Shown one piece after another: positions 7,146 to 16,230 of a DNA stretch of 64,000 nt. The stretch spans positions 124,001-188,000 of the forward strand of contig JBGVEN010000015.1 in assembly GCA_045120135.1 (NCBI GenBank), given 5' to 3'. The stretch's first letter is position 1, and each line of letters begins with the position of its first letter. A model generated the notes under the pieces. It was given only the letters and a program-made list of their open reading frames with translations. It was not told where the DNA came from and searched no databases. A program made the position numbers and the translations under genes. Source of the DNA: SIG440 sp045120135. Its GTDB lineage: Bacteria > Bacillota > Clostridia > Monoglobales > Monoglobaceae.

Positions 7146-7174
7146 GAATATATTTACTTTTTTCATCATACTAT
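7146..7174 (+). promoter_or_regulatory. sigma-E-like promoter upstream of sipL
   Basis: GAATATA (7146-7152) and CATACTAT (7167-7174) are separated by 14 bp, close to the mother-cell sigma-E consensus (ATATT-type -35, CATACA-T-type -10). The start would fall near 7181, about 30 bp before the sipL ATG. Confidence 0.6.
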
Positions 7175-7211
7175 ATACCAAAAAACACCAATTTGAAATG
7201 AGGTAGAAGAA

Positions 7212-8759
7212 ATGTCCGTGAAACTGCAAAAGGAGCACATTCGGCTGTCCGAGGTTGTATGCTCCCGTTATTGCCAGACCACCCTTGAAAACGATATCAT
7301 TGTTCCCGATATAAAGCCCGATATTCTGAAGGTTCTGCAGGTCAGCAATTCAATCTCTATAACTCAGAAGAACATTCAGACAGACAAGATTTATATTCAG
7401 GGAATTCTGCGCATTAACATCCTTTACACGCCCGACAATGACGAGCCCGGCTCGGTTAAAGCAATCAATGCAAATCTCGACTTTAACCACACAATCGATG
7501 CAAAGGGCGCAAAGCCGGGTATGGAGCTTATGATTGAATCAGAATGCGACCCTGCCGAATACACCCCCGTAAACAGCCGGAAACTTAATGTCCGCAGTAA
7601 AGTTGGTTTTTCAATCAGGCTTTCGCAGTTCTCTGAGCTTGACCTTGCCACTGGTATTGATGACAGCACACCAATACAGCTCAAGGGCACAGGTCTAAAA
7701 ATTTATAACCCTTGCGTTGATGCTGAACGTGACCTTATTGTCCGAGAGAAATTTGAGCTTCCCACAGGCAAGCCCTCAATCTGCGAAGTTTTGAAATTTA
7801 CAGCAAAGCCCGTTTCTGTTGAACTGCGTCTACTTAATGACAAAGCGGTTGTCAAGGGCGAGATCAAGGTATGCGCTCTTTACTGCAGCGAGGAAAATTC
7901 GATAGAGTGCCTTGAATACACCGCCCCGTTCAGCGAAATCCTTGAAATTGACGGATTAACAGAGGCAATGTGCGGCGAAATAGATTACTCGGTAAAGGAC
8001 CTTTATTACGAAGTTCTTCCCGACCCGGACGGCGACAAGAGAGTTTTAAGTTGTGAATTTACCTTATCTGCAACCGTAAGGGCATACGAAACTCTGGAAT
8101 GTAAGGCTATTGAAGACGCGTATGGTCTGGACTATGCCGTAGAGCTTGAAAAGACCTCATATAACATCGAACAGTTTATAGACAGCACCTCTGCAGAGTG
8201 TACTCTCAAAGAACAGGTAAACATCCCCGACTATCTGCCCGAAATTCATCAGCTTTGCGACTGCACCGCATCTCTGACTGTTGAAAATGTTACAATTGAC
8301 GCACCATCTGTAACAATAAACGGATATGCAAACTGCAACATACTTTATCTGGCAGCAGACAGCAGTGCCCCCGTCGCAGGCTTTAATCACATAATGTCAT
8401 TCAGCCACACCTTTGATATGCCTGGTATAACTTCGGACTGTCTGTGTGACACAAAGGCTGAAATCGAACATATAAGTTGCACAATATCAAACGGAAGATG
8501 CCTTGAAATCAGGGCGGTTATTGCAATAGCACTTAAGGCAATGTGTCCCGAGAGCACCGAGCTTATTTCGGCTATCCATTGTATCGAGGATGAGGCACTG
8601 CCAAAGCCTCCGTCAATGATTGTGTATTTCGTTCAAAAAGGCGACACACTCTGGAATATTGCAAAACGCTACCACACCTCGGTTGATGCAATAATGGAAG
8701 CAAATAATCTTGACTCCGACCTCATTCTGCCGGGTCAACGTATATTTATTTTCAGATAA
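7212..8759 (+). CDS. sipL: SipL-like spore morphogenesis protein: SPOCS (DUF3794) + LysM
   Basis: The 515-residue protein has a repeated DUF3794/SPOCS architecture: about 35-130 (DIIVPDIKPDILKVLQ), 175-290, and 320-445 (INIPDYLPEIHQLCD-like repeat). The recurring VPDI/IPDYLPEI phrases mark successive copies. A C-terminal LysM domain occupies about 468-513 (YFVQKGDTLWNIAKRYHTS...NNLDSDLILPGQRIFI). In Clostridioides difficile the protein with this architecture, SipL, binds SpoIVA through LysM to build the basal coat layer. GAGGTAGAAGAA precedes the ATG. A sigma-E-like promoter lies just upstream, matching mother-cell expression. Confidence 0.85.
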   Translation: MSVKLQKEHIRLSEVVCSRYCQTTLENDIIVPDIKPDILKVLQVSNSISITQKNIQTDKIYIQGILRINILYTPDNDEPGSVKAINANLDFNHTIDAKGAKPGMELMIESECDPAEYTPVNSRKLNVRSKVGFSIRLSQFSELDLATGIDDSTPIQLKGTGLKIYNPCVDAERDLIVREKFELPTGKPSICEVLKFTAKPVSVELRLLNDKAVVKGEIKVCALYCSEENSIECLEYTAPFSEILEIDGLTEAMCGEIDYSVKDLYYEVLPDPDGDKRVLSCEFTLSATVRAYETLECKAIEDAYGLDYAVELEKTSYNIEQFIDSTSAECTLKEQVNIPDYLPEIHQLCDCTASLTVENVTIDAPSVTINGYANCNILYLAADSSAPVAGFNHIMSFSHTFDMPGITSDCLCDTKAEIEHISCTISNGRCLEIRAVIAIALKAMCPESTELISAIHCIEDEALPKPPSMIVYFVQKGDTLWNIAKRYHTSVDAIMEANNLDSDLILPGQRIFIFR

Positions 8760-8770
8760 GTTATAAAAAG

Positions 8771-8807
8771 AAAAGTCATTTAAGAGCTTACTCTTAAATG
8801 ACTTTTT
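8771..8807. terminator. bidirectional terminator between sipL and walJ
   Basis: A 16-bp perfect stem (AAAAGTCATTTAAGAG and its complement) with a CTTA loop is followed by TTTTTTG on the plus strand and preceded by an A-run that becomes a T-run on the minus strand. It overlaps the end of the leftward gene. Confidence 0.88.
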
Positions 8808-9588
8808 TGTATTCTTCAAATGCTTTAACATTCTCAAAGCAGGCTACCGAAAGGCTCACATCGAACTCCTTGACTGCTGCTCTTACTGTTTCAAATGCCG
8901 TCTGCGGATAGTTGTTTTCCTCGCTCAGATGACCAAGAATTATCTTTTTTGTCCCCGTCTGGCTGAGACGTTTGGCAAGCTCTGCTGAATCATCATTACA
9001 AAGATGTCCAAGCTCGCCCCGTATACGGCGTTTTAACTCGTATGGATAACTGCCTACATCCAGCATATACGGGTCATAGTTTGCCTCTAAAAGAACCGTA
9101 TTACTGCCCTTAACCGCTTCAAAAACCCTGTCTGTAATTATTCCCATATCGGTTGCTACGGCAACCTTTGCATTGCCCGTACAAAAAGTGTATCCTACCG
9201 GTTCTGCTGCATCGTGGGGAATAGGGAACGATGTCACATTGATATCATTTATGTAAAAGCTGTCATTTGCGGCAAACACCTTTACATTCTCATCTGATAT
9301 TTTGCCGACTGCCGTTTTCATCCCCTGCCATGTACCGCAAGTTGCATATACCGGAAGACCATGCTTGCGGGAAATTATACCGACGCCCTTGGTATGGTCG
9401 GTATGCTCGTGGGTGACAACAATCGCATCCAGCTCCGCCGCTGAAACACCTACATTCTTGAGACATTCCTCAAGGGCCTTGCCGCTGACACCGCAGTCAA
9501 CCAATATCTTTGTATTCGCACTGAAAATAACTGTTGCATTCCCCTTGCTACTGCTTTTAAGGGGACATACCATCAATTCTGCTGTCAT
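8794..9588 (-). CDS. walJ: MBL-fold hydrolase, WalJ/YycJ family (264 aa)
   Basis: The metallo-beta-lactamase motif THEHTDH is at 59-65, preceded by DCGVSGKALEECL, followed by IPHDAAEPVGYTF, a metal-ligand aspartate in VATDMGIIT and the closing HLSEENN. This order is typical of the YycJ/WalJ group, predicted nucleases linked in Bacillus to cell-wall and DNA metabolism. Here it is not next to walRK; it is alone, 71 bp downstream of murA. AAGGAAGG precedes the ATG. Confidence 0.85.
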   Translation of the reverse strand: MTAELMVCPLKSSSKGNATVIFSANTKILVDCGVSGKALEECLKNVGVSAAELDAIVVTHEHTDHTKGVGIISRKHGLPVYATCGTWQGMKTAVGKISDENVKVFAANDSFYINDINVTSFPIPHDAAEPVGYTFCTGNAKVAVATDMGIITDRVFEAVKGSNTVLLEANYDPYMLDVGSYPYELKRRIRGELGHLCNDDSAELAKRLSQTGTKKIILGHLSEENNYPQTAFETVRAAVKEFDVSLSVACFENVKAFEEYKKVI

Positions 9589-9659
9589 TTTGAGCCTTCC
9601 TTTTTACATATTAAATGCCGCACCAAAGCACATTCTCCGATGCGGCACAAAGTTCAATT

Positions 9660-10946
9660 TTACGCAGGAGTAACTGTGCGGATTTTCTCGCCGTTCTTGC
9701 GTCTTGTAATCTGAGCACCAAGGGCTCTGAGCTTTTGTTCAAAATCCTCATAGCCTCTGTCAATATATTTTAGATTGTATATTTCCGTTACACCGTCTGC
9801 CATAAGCCCTGCAATAACCAGCGCCGCACCGGCTCTCAGGTCGGTTGACGAAACAGGCGAGCCTGTCAGTCGCTTTCCACCCTCGACAACTGCTGTCCGT
9901 CCGTCTACGCTGACGGTAGCACCCATTCGTCTCAGCTCTTCAACATACTTAAAGCGGTTATCCCATACATTTTCGGTAACAATACAGGTTCCATCCGTCG
10001 CCGTAAGAAGCGTAAGCATCTGAGGCTGGAGATCCGTCGGAAAACCGGGGTATGGCATTGTTGTAAAGTTTGCCTTTTTAAGGCTGTCCACACCCTTAAC
10101 TCTGATGCTGTCATCGTATTCCTCAATCACTACACCCATCTCGGCAAGCTTTGCGGAGATAGAATCAAGATGCTTGGGTATAATGTTCTTAATGAGAACA
10201 TCACCGCCGGTTGCAGCTGCAGCAATCATAAAGGTTCCCGCCTCAATCTGGTCAGGAATAACTGTATAAGTTCCGCCGTGAAGCTCCTCAACCCCCTTGA
10301 TTTTAATAACATCTGTACCTGCACCCTTGATGTTTGCACCCATACTGTTAAGGAAGTTGGCAACATCAACTATGTGCGGCTCTTTAGCTGCATTTTCAAT
10401 CACGGTCTGTCCGTCCGCTGTAGCCGCCGCCATCATTACATTTATGGTTGCACCTACAGATACCTTATCCATATAAATTGATGCACCAGTCAGTTTTTCG
10501 GCTTTGATGTCAACATATCCGTAATCTACATTGTATTCCGCACCGAGAGCAACAAAGCCTTTAAGGTGCAAATCGATAGGTCTTACACCAAAATCACAGC
10601 CACCGGGCATTGCAACCCTCGCCTGCCTGAATCTGCCCAGAAGTGCTCCCATAAGATACGAGGATGCACGAATTTTGCTGACCATTTCGTAAGGTGCTTC
10701 AAAGCAATTTAAGGAGCTTCCGTCAATACGCAGAACTCCCTTATCAATAAATTCGGCTTTTCCGCCGAGCTGATTTATTATGTCAATTAATACATAGGTG
10801 TCGCTGACAGCCGGTACATTTTCAATTACACATACATCCTTGACAAGAAGTGCCGCAACAATCAATGCAACCGCAGAATTCTTTGCGCCGCTGATTTCAA
10901 CCTCACCCTCAAGCCTTGCACCGCCCAGGATCACATATTTTTCCAT
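9660..10946 (-). CDS. murA: UDP-N-acetylglucosamine 1-carboxyvinyltransferase
   Basis: MurA transfers enolpyruvate from PEP to UDP-GlcNAc in the first committed step of peptidoglycan synthesis, in the cytoplasm. Seen: KNSAVAL with the catalytic Lys22, GGCDFGVRP with the PEP-binding and fosfomycin-target Cys117, and FPTDLQPQ with the catalytic Asp. The length (428 aa from ATG) is normal. A GTG four codons upstream is in frame, but GGTGGGTG is better placed for the ATG at 10946. Many Firmicutes have two paralogues; which one this is cannot be told from the sequence. Confidence 0.95.
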   Translation of the reverse strand: MEKYVILGGARLEGEVEISGAKNSAVALIVAALLVKDVCVIENVPAVSDTYVLIDIINQLGGKAEFIDKGVLRIDGSSLNCFEAPYEMVSKIRASSYLMGALLGRFRQARVAMPGGCDFGVRPIDLHLKGFVALGAEYNVDYGYVDIKAEKLTGASIYMDKVSVGATINVMMAAATADGQTVIENAAKEPHIVDVANFLNSMGANIKGAGTDVIKIKGVEELHGGTYTVIPDQIEAGTFMIAAAATGGDVLIKNIIPKHLDSISAKLAEMGVVIEEYDDSIRVKGVDSLKKANFTTMPYPGFPTDLQPQMLTLLTATDGTCIVTENVWDNRFKYVEELRRMGATVSVDGRTAVVEGGKRLTGSPVSSTDLRAGAALVIAGLMADGVTEIYNLKYIDRGYEDFEQKLRALGAQITRRKNGEKIRTVTPA

Positions 10947-11075
10947 TTTTTCACCCACCCGGATTTAATCTTTAGTATATCAAAACTTCGTGGTCTGTTT
11001 TATCTTAATTATTTTAACACAAATTATCGGCAAAATCAATAGTAAATTTGAATTAACACACAATATTTTGTATTT

Positions 11076-11699
11076 TCAACTTTTAGCATACCCAACATCG
11101 CCCTTTTCAATACCTATCCTACCGTTTGTTTTATCAATTAAATCGGAAATAAATTTTTCGGCTGACGTTTCGGGCACATAGGCTTTTACTTTAACCGTTT
11201 CTGCATACTCCGTTTCGCCCATCATATAGTTTTGTGCGCAAATCTCGCTTTGAACCTTGCCGAGAAGCGAATAGTCGCACGAAACAGTAATTTCACGGCA
11301 CAAGACCATAGTAACCGGCTTTGCCGCCTCAATACCAAGCTTTGCCGCCTTGGAATATGCGTGAACCAAGCCGCCCGTACCAAGCAGAATACCACCAAAA
11401 TAACGGGTAACAACCACAATTAAATTGCTCAGCCCCTCTTTTTTTATCATATCAAAAACGGGCATTCCTGCAGTACCTGCCGGCTCGCCATCATCGCTGT
11501 ATCGTTGGATATTATTATCTTCGATAATATATGCATAGACATTGTGCCCTGCATCCCAGTATTTTTTTCGCAGAGTGTCAAGGAATTCAAGCGCTTCAGC
11601 TTCAGTTTTCACAGGCTTTACCGTTGCGATAAACCTGGACCGTTTTTCAACCAACTCGTCAACGCCCTCGCCCAGAACGGTTCTGTAGCTTTCTTTCAC
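11076..11699 (-). CDS. YigZ/IMPACT family protein (207 aa)
   Basis: The N-terminal IMPACT domain is shown by KRSRFIATVKPV (20-31), DAGHNVYAYI (49-58), RYSDDGEPAGTAG (66-78) and TRYFGGILLGTGGLVHAY. The C-terminal ferredoxin-like domain (about 135-200) matches the YigZ DUF1949 part. Members (YvyE in Bacillus) are widespread; the precise biochemical role in bacteria is not settled. GGGTGATT-type spacing precedes the ATG. It stands alone between murA and spmB. Confidence 0.88.
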   Translation of the reverse strand: MKESYRTVLGEGVDELVEKRSRFIATVKPVKTEAEALEFLDTLRKKYWDAGHNVYAYIIEDNNIQRYSDDGEPAGTAGMPVFDMIKKEGLSNLIVVVTRYFGGILLGTGGLVHAYSKAAKLGIEAAKPVTMVLCREITVSCDYSLLGKVQSEICAQNYMMGETEYAETVKVKAYVPETSAEKFISDLIDKTNGRIGIEKGDVGYAKS

Positions 11700-11751
11700 C
11701 TGTAATCACCCTTTCTTTTGTTTGAAAAATATTTTATCATATATTTGCTTT

Positions 11752-12273
11752 CTATGCAAGTAAAATATAGGTCATTGCAACCGCCATAAGCATTCCCGTT
11801 AAATCAGCAAGCAACGCCGATTTAATCGTGTGTCGTATTTGTTTTATTCCAATAGCACCAAAATACACCGCCACTGTATAAAATGTAGTTTCGGTCGAAC
11901 CCATCATAACCGACGCTACCTTCCCGGCAAGCGAATCTGGACCATTGTTTTTAAAAATATCGTTTACTATAGCAATTGAACCACTTCCCGAAACCGGTCG
12001 CAAAAGTGCAAGAGGCAAAACATCAGCAGGGATTTTTAGAGCTTGGGTCAATGGTTTTAAAATATCCCCCAATATTTCAAGCGCACCCGATGCACGAAAC
12101 ATCGAAATTGCCACCATAAGTCCAACCAATGGTGCAATAATTTGCAGCATATTTTCTACACCTGTTTTTGCACCCTCTACAAAGCTGTCATATACATTTA
12201 TTCGTTTCAGCATACCAAAGGCAACTATCCCTACAATCATTACTGGCACAGCGAGGATAGAAATCATCCGCAT
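11752..12273 (-). CDS. spmB: spore maturation protein SpmB
   Basis: The 173-residue protein is a polytopic membrane protein of the nucleoside-recognition (Gate) fold. Signature segments are FVEGAKTGVENMLQIIAPLVG, LALLRPVSGSGSIAI and VMMGSTETTFYTVAVYFG. SpmB acts with SpmA in spore core dehydration. Its ATG follows the spmA stop codon with no gap, so the pair is translationally coupled. Confidence 0.95.
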   Translation of the reverse strand: MRMISILAVPVMIVGIVAFGMLKRINVYDSFVEGAKTGVENMLQIIAPLVGLMVAISMFRASGALEILGDILKPLTQALKIPADVLPLALLRPVSGSGSIAIVNDIFKNNGPDSLAGKVASVMMGSTETTFYTVAVYFGAIGIKQIRHTIKSALLADLTGMLMAVAMTYILLA

Positions 12274-12855
12274 TTAAAGCTTCACCCGCCTTTGGAATAT
12301 TTTAGCCGCCGTCACCCCGACAATTACTGCACATACACTGCATATCCATACGGGAACAATTATTCCCGACGGGTCGGTTGACCCGTATATTTGTCTAAGC
12401 GAAATAACCGTTGACGGAATAAGCTGAATTGATGCCGTATTAATCACCACAAACATACACATTTCATTGCTTGCAACAGAGCGGTTCTTATTTTCCCGAT
12501 TTAACTCACGCATTGCCGCAATTCCGAGCGGGGTTGCCGCATTTCCCATCCCCAAAAGGTTTGCCACCATATTCATAACTATTGCACGCATTGCCGCAGA
12601 GTCCTGACGAAGTTTTGGAAATATAGTCCTTGTCACCGGCTTTAAAAGCCTTGCAAATATATTTATAAGTCCCGAATTTTCTGCCACCCTTGCAATTCCC
12701 GTCCAAAGACACATTGAGCCAAGCAAGCCTATGCAGGTCTCAACCGCCGATGCTGCACCCTCAATCGCACCTGCCGTAAGCGGCTCAATCCTCCCCGTAA
12801 ATATTGCCGCTGCAAAGGATAAAACTATCATTCCGCACCAGATATAATTAAGCAT
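12274..12855 (-). CDS. spmA: spore maturation protein SpmA
   Basis: The 193-residue polytopic membrane protein shows the SpmA signature: LGSMCLWTGIARVAENSGL, VMNMVANLLGMGNAATPLG and FVVINTASIQLIPSTVISLR. It works with SpmB in spore maturation and heat resistance. The ribosome site AGAGGGGTAT lies just before the ATG. The upstream minus-strand region carries a GAATATATT element, but no convincing matching -10, so the promoter is left open. Confidence 0.95.
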   Translation of the reverse strand: MLNYIWCGMIVLSFAAAIFTGRIEPLTAGAIEGAASAVETCIGLLGSMCLWTGIARVAENSGLINIFARLLKPVTRTIFPKLRQDSAAMRAIVMNMVANLLGMGNAATPLGIAAMRELNRENKNRSVASNEMCMFVVINTASIQLIPSTVISLRQIYGSTDPSGIIVPVWICSVCAVIVGVTAAKIFQRRVKL

Positions 12856-12921
12856 TTATACCCCTCTTTTTGTGTTTTTAATTAAATATATTCAGGAAGA
12901 AATCATTTTAGACAAAAACAA

Positions 12922-12956
12922 AAAGCCTTGCAACATCTTTTATGTTGCAAGGCTTT
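12922..12956 (-). terminator. intrinsic terminator of asparaginase gene
   Basis: A 15-bp perfect stem (AAAGCCTTGCAACAT and its complement) with a 5-nt loop is followed on the minus strand by TTTTGTTTTTG. It directly follows the asparaginase stop codon. Confidence 0.9.
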
Positions 12957-12966
12957 AATTTGCAAA

Positions 12967-13968
12967 TTATTCTGCTTTATGCAATTTGAAATCGACCAGC
13001 GAATATCCAACCAGCTCCGCTTTATGGTTGATTATTTGCAGCTTTTCCCACTTTTCAAAAAGGTGAGAATTGGAATCATTAATCAATCCCAATTGACGGA
13101 GCACTTCCACAACAACCATATTTCTCACATTTTCATTGCCGTCATCGATTTTCACCGTAATTCCTATGCCCTTGTCCATAACGCCGATTGCATAATAACC
13201 GTCTGCTCCCGATTTAGCAAACACATCGAGATGTTCCATAATCGCCGCATCAATACAACCCGTGCCGGACATCATCACCGGAAATTTTCGCATTGCCGCA
13301 GTAATACGCCTTGCATATTCGGCGCGTTTGCCACCTATAGTTTCCGGCTTGGAAAGACGCGCAAAGCCCATTGCAAAATTACGAAGCGGCAAAGCGTGAA
13401 CCGGCACGCCGCAGCCGTCTGTTCCAAGAACAATTTTTTTCGCATCATAATTGCAAATATCAGCAATCATATTGGTAATGCGCTTCTGCACATTATGCTC
13501 GCGGGTATAATAATCATCAAGGCTTTCATTAAGATGTTTAGCAGTAATAAGCATACCGCTGTGTTTACCGGAACAGTTGCAGTGTATCTCACTAAATTGT
13601 ATGCCGGCATCTGCAAGAGCTTTTGCTGATGCTCCATCTAACGGAGCATGCTTGCCACACTGCAGATAACTTTCATTCAGTCCTGCCTTGCCAAGAATGC
13701 TTCTCACGGCATCTTCGTGCATTTTTTCACCGTAATGTGATGCACAAAGCATAGAAATTTCGCTTTCTTCAAGTCCGAACGCATCAACAGCACCACTCTC
13801 AAACACACATACAGCTTGCATAGGTTTAGCCGAAGAACGGGCAAAAACAACCTTTTCGCTATCGCCGCAATAGTACAGCAGTTTGCCTGTATAATCTGCG
13901 ACCGCAATGTGCCCGGTATATGCAAGATCTTTATGGTCCCCACGATAAGAATTAACCAGAACTTCCAT
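12967..13968 (-). CDS. L-asparaginase, Rhizobium etli type II-like family (333 aa)
   Basis: This belongs to the asparaginase family typified by ReAV, unrelated to EcAII. Seen: RSSAKPMQ with an S-x-x-K pair (Ser45, Lys48), CNCSGKHSG with Cys132 and Lys135, GTDGCGVPV and SGTGCIDAA with Cys238. In ReAV the corresponding two Cys and a Lys bind zinc near the active serines. The predicted reaction is asparagine to aspartate plus ammonia. No signal peptide is present, so it is cytoplasmic. It is monocistronic between the HAD gene (63 bp upstream) and a terminator. Confidence 0.85.
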   Translation of the reverse strand: MEVLVNSYRGDHKDLAYTGHIAVADYTGKLLYYCGDSEKVVFARSSAKPMQAVCVFESGAVDAFGLEESEISMLCASHYGEKMHEDAVRSILGKAGLNESYLQCGKHAPLDGASAKALADAGIQFSEIHCNCSGKHSGMLITAKHLNESLDDYYTREHNVQKRITNMIADICNYDAKKIVLGTDGCGVPVHALPLRNFAMGFARLSKPETIGGKRAEYARRITAAMRKFPVMMSGTGCIDAAIMEHLDVFAKSGADGYYAIGVMDKGIGITVKIDDGNENVRNMVVVEVLRQLGLINDSNSHLFEKWEKLQIINHKAELVGYSLVDFKLHKAE

Positions 13969-14031
13969 AGTATTTCTCCTTTATTCCATGATATTTACCT
14001 TAAAAAGCTAAACATTCAGGATAATATTCTC

Positions 14032-14685
14032 TTATTTCTTTGCAAGCTCTGCAATCTTCATTGCGTCATTGGTAATCACATCTGCGCCTGCGCCTCTGAG
14101 TTCTTCCTCGCTGCGAAATCCCCATAGAACACCAATTGAAAACAGTCCCGCATTTTTTGCAGTTTGAATATCAGTTGCTGTATCACCGATATAGAGACAT
14201 TCCTCAGGCTTTACTCCAAAGTTCTCCATAATTTCAAAAACCGCATCGGGTTCGGGTTTAAGCGAAATACCCGGTCTTGCGCCAAGGCACAAATCAATTG
14301 CGCCTTCCTCAAAAAGCTGCTCTGCAACTTTTTTCGCTGTTATATCATCTTTATTGGACAAAATAGCAGTTTTAACACCGCTTCCCTTTAGCTTAGCAAG
14401 CATTTCGGGGATACCATCATACAACTCGGTAAGATACATAAAATCATTATCATACTTATTCATATACCACTTATGTATCTCGTCAATATTATCTAACCCA
14501 ACATTTCTGAAATTCAGCATTCTTTCAACCAGAACACGTGAGCCATTGCCAACCATTACCTTATACTGTTCGGTAGGGATCGCCTCGATACCGAAATTTT
14601 CAAGGGTGGTGTTGCCGAAATATGCCAGGGTATTGATGGTATTCACCAATGTCCCGTCCATATCAAAAATACATAATTTAATCAT
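14032..14685 (-). CDS. HAD-superfamily phosphatase, phosphoglycolate phosphatase-like (217 aa)
   Basis: HAD motif I FDMDGTLVNT (nucleophile Asp8), motif II AILSNK, motif III region KPEP and motif IV GDTATDIQTA are all present, with an alpha-helical C1 cap between motifs I and II. This is the Gph/PpaX group; the substrate may be phosphoglycolate, pyrophosphate or a sugar phosphate. The ATG at 14685 is chosen because the strong GGGAGGAAT lies inside the longer frame; its 12-nt spacing is slightly long. Confidence 0.82.
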   Translation of the reverse strand: MIKLCIFDMDGTLVNTINTLAYFGNTTLENFGIEAIPTEQYKVMVGNGSRVLVERMLNFRNVGLDNIDEIHKWYMNKYDNDFMYLTELYDGIPEMLAKLKGSGVKTAILSNKDDITAKKVAEQLFEEGAIDLCLGARPGISLKPEPDAVFEIMENFGVKPEECLYIGDTATDIQTAKNAGLFSIGVLWGFRSEEELRGAGADVITNDAMKIAELAKK

Positions 14686-14730
14686 AATACACTTATTCCT
14701 CCCATCAAATTCTATCATTTTACAAACAAA

Positions 14731-14759
14731 ATGGCGGCTCTGTTTTTCAGAACCGCCAT
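14731..14759 (-). terminator. terminator of the S10-spc-alpha supercluster
   Basis: ATGGCGGTTCTG / CAGAGCCGCCAT (minus strand) pairs across a 5-nt A-rich loop with a G-U pair favouring the minus transcript, followed by TTTGTTTG. It lies 19 bp after the rplQ stop. Confidence 0.75.
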
Positions 14760-14777
14760 AATTTGTGAATGTTAAAA

Positions 14778-15119
14778 TTACACAAGCTCCAGAATTGAAA
14801 TCTCAGCTGCGTCACCGCGTCTGGGACCAACCTTTATAATTCTTGTATAACCACCGTTACGCTCTGCGTACTTGGGAGCAATCTCAGCAAACAGCTTTGT
14901 AACTACATCTTCCTTTGTGATGAAGGCAAGAGCCTGTCTTCTTGTGTGAAGAGTGTTCTTTTTGCCGAGTGTAATCATCTTTTCAGCCAGCTTCTGAACT
15001 TCCTTTGCGCGGGTAGTTGTTGTTTCAATCTTACCTGCCTCGAGGAATGAAGTTGTCATGCTTCTTAACATTGCAATTCTCTGGTCAGTGGGTCTTCCCA
15101 ACTTTCTCTGGTGTGCCAT
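14778..15119 (-). CDS. rplQ: ribosomal protein L17
   Basis: The 113-residue L17 starts MAHQRKLGRPTDQRIAMLRS and ends with the IIKVGPRRGDAAEISILEL signature. L17 is a large-subunit protein near the exit tunnel. The sequence is standard length and last in the alpha operon, 50 bp after rpoA, as in most Firmicutes. A hairpin terminator follows. Confidence 0.98.
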   Translation of the reverse strand: MAHQRKLGRPTDQRIAMLRSMTTSFLEAGKIETTTTRAKEVQKLAEKMITLGKKNTLHTRRQALAFITKEDVVTKLFAEIAPKYAERNGGYTRIIKVGPRRGDAAEISILELV

Positions 15120-15169
15120 ACTATCACCTCTTTCAATAAATTAACCATCCAAAGGCTTTACCTTCAGAA

Positions 15170-16120
15170 TTAATCCTCGTTTGCTGCAAGAGCAAGGCCC
15201 ATACTTTCAAGCTTTGCTACAACCTCTTCGAGTGACTTGCGACCAAGGTTTCTAACCTTCATCATATCGTTCTCGCTGCGGTTTGTCAAATCCTGAACTG
15301 TATTGATTCCGGCACGCTTCAGACAGTTGTATGAACGAACCGAAAGGTCAAGCTCTTCAATAGTGGTTTCGAGAACTTTTTCTTTCTTGCTCTCTTCTTT
15401 CTCAATCATAATTTCTGTGTTCTTTGCGCTTTCTGAAAGGTCAATGAACAGGTTCAAATGCTCGTTCATAATCTTTGCGCCAAGACTTACAGCGTCCGGG
15501 GGGTCAATTGTACCGTCTGTCCACACTTCAAGTGTGAGCTTGTCATAGTCGGTAATCTGACCGACTCTGGTGTTTTCAACGGTGTAGTTAACCTTCATTA
15601 CGGGTGTGTAGATTGAGTCAACCGGGATAACACCGATTACCGGCTGGAGAAGCTGCTTGTTTCTGTCGGCAGAAACATAACCGCGACCCTTGTCGATAAC
15701 GATTTCCATAAACAGCTTTGCATCATCATTAAGCTTAGCAATGTGAAGGTCGCCGTTTATAATCTCTACATCCGAATCACACTTGATGTCGCGGGCACAA
15801 ATGTCGCCGGCGCCTTCGTGGTTGATGTAGATTGTCTTCGGGCCATCTGAATGAAGCTTTACTGCAAGCTTCTTGATGTTGAGAATAATTTCTGTAACAT
15901 CTTCAGCTACGCCCGGGATTGTTGAAAATTCGTGCAGAACACCATCAATCTTAACGGAGTTTACTGCAACGCCCGGCAGAGAAGAAAGTAAAATTCTTCT
16001 GAGTGAATTACCCAAAGTTGTGCCATAACCTCTCTCTAATGGTTCAACAACAAATTTTCCGTAACTGTTGTCCTCTGAGATATGAACACATTCAACTCTT
16101 GGTTTTTCAATTTCTATCAT
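15170..16120 (-). CDS. rpoA: RNA polymerase alpha subunit
   Basis: The 316-residue subunit has the assembly domain (1-230; ERGYGTTLGNSLRRILLSSLPG) and the C-terminal domain (about 250-316; LDLSVRSYNCLKRAGINTVQDL and VRNLGRKSLEEV), which contacts UP elements and activators. AGGAGGG precedes the ATG. A 179-bp gap with hairpins separates it from rpsD, longer than other gaps in the operon. Confidence 0.98.
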   Translation of the reverse strand: MIEIEKPRVECVHISEDNSYGKFVVEPLERGYGTTLGNSLRRILLSSLPGVAVNSVKIDGVLHEFSTIPGVAEDVTEIILNIKKLAVKLHSDGPKTIYINHEGAGDICARDIKCDSDVEIINGDLHIAKLNDDAKLFMEIVIDKGRGYVSADRNKQLLQPVIGVIPVDSIYTPVMKVNYTVENTRVGQITDYDKLTLEVWTDGTIDPPDAVSLGAKIMNEHLNLFIDLSESAKNTEIMIEKEESKKEKVLETTIEELDLSVRSYNCLKRAGINTVQDLTNRSENDMMKVRNLGRKSLEEVVAKLESMGLALAANED

Positions 16121-16209
16121 ATTTAGCCCTCCTATTCAAATAATTTAACACAGGGATAACGCTGAACGCCTGTATCCTGCAAAGCCAAGTAAGCTCCGCT
16201 TCACTTTCT

Positions 16210-16230
16210 GAATATGCAATATGCATATTC
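16210..16230 (-). other. perfect hairpin in rpsD-rpoA intercistronic leader
   Basis: GAATATGCA ATA TGCATATTC is a 9-bp perfect stem with a 3-nt loop. It lies inside the 179-bp rpsD-rpoA gap, which also holds a GGATA/TATCC stem nearer rpoA. It may be a regulatory leader, processing site or attenuator; no T-run follows, so a simple terminator is unlikely. Confidence 0.5.

Noticed and set aside
12928..13629. 233-aa ORF antisense to the asparaginase gene
   Set aside because: Composition is that of a reverse-frame shadow (rich in H, N, C, F), with no ribosome site; the opposite strand has a conserved enzyme.
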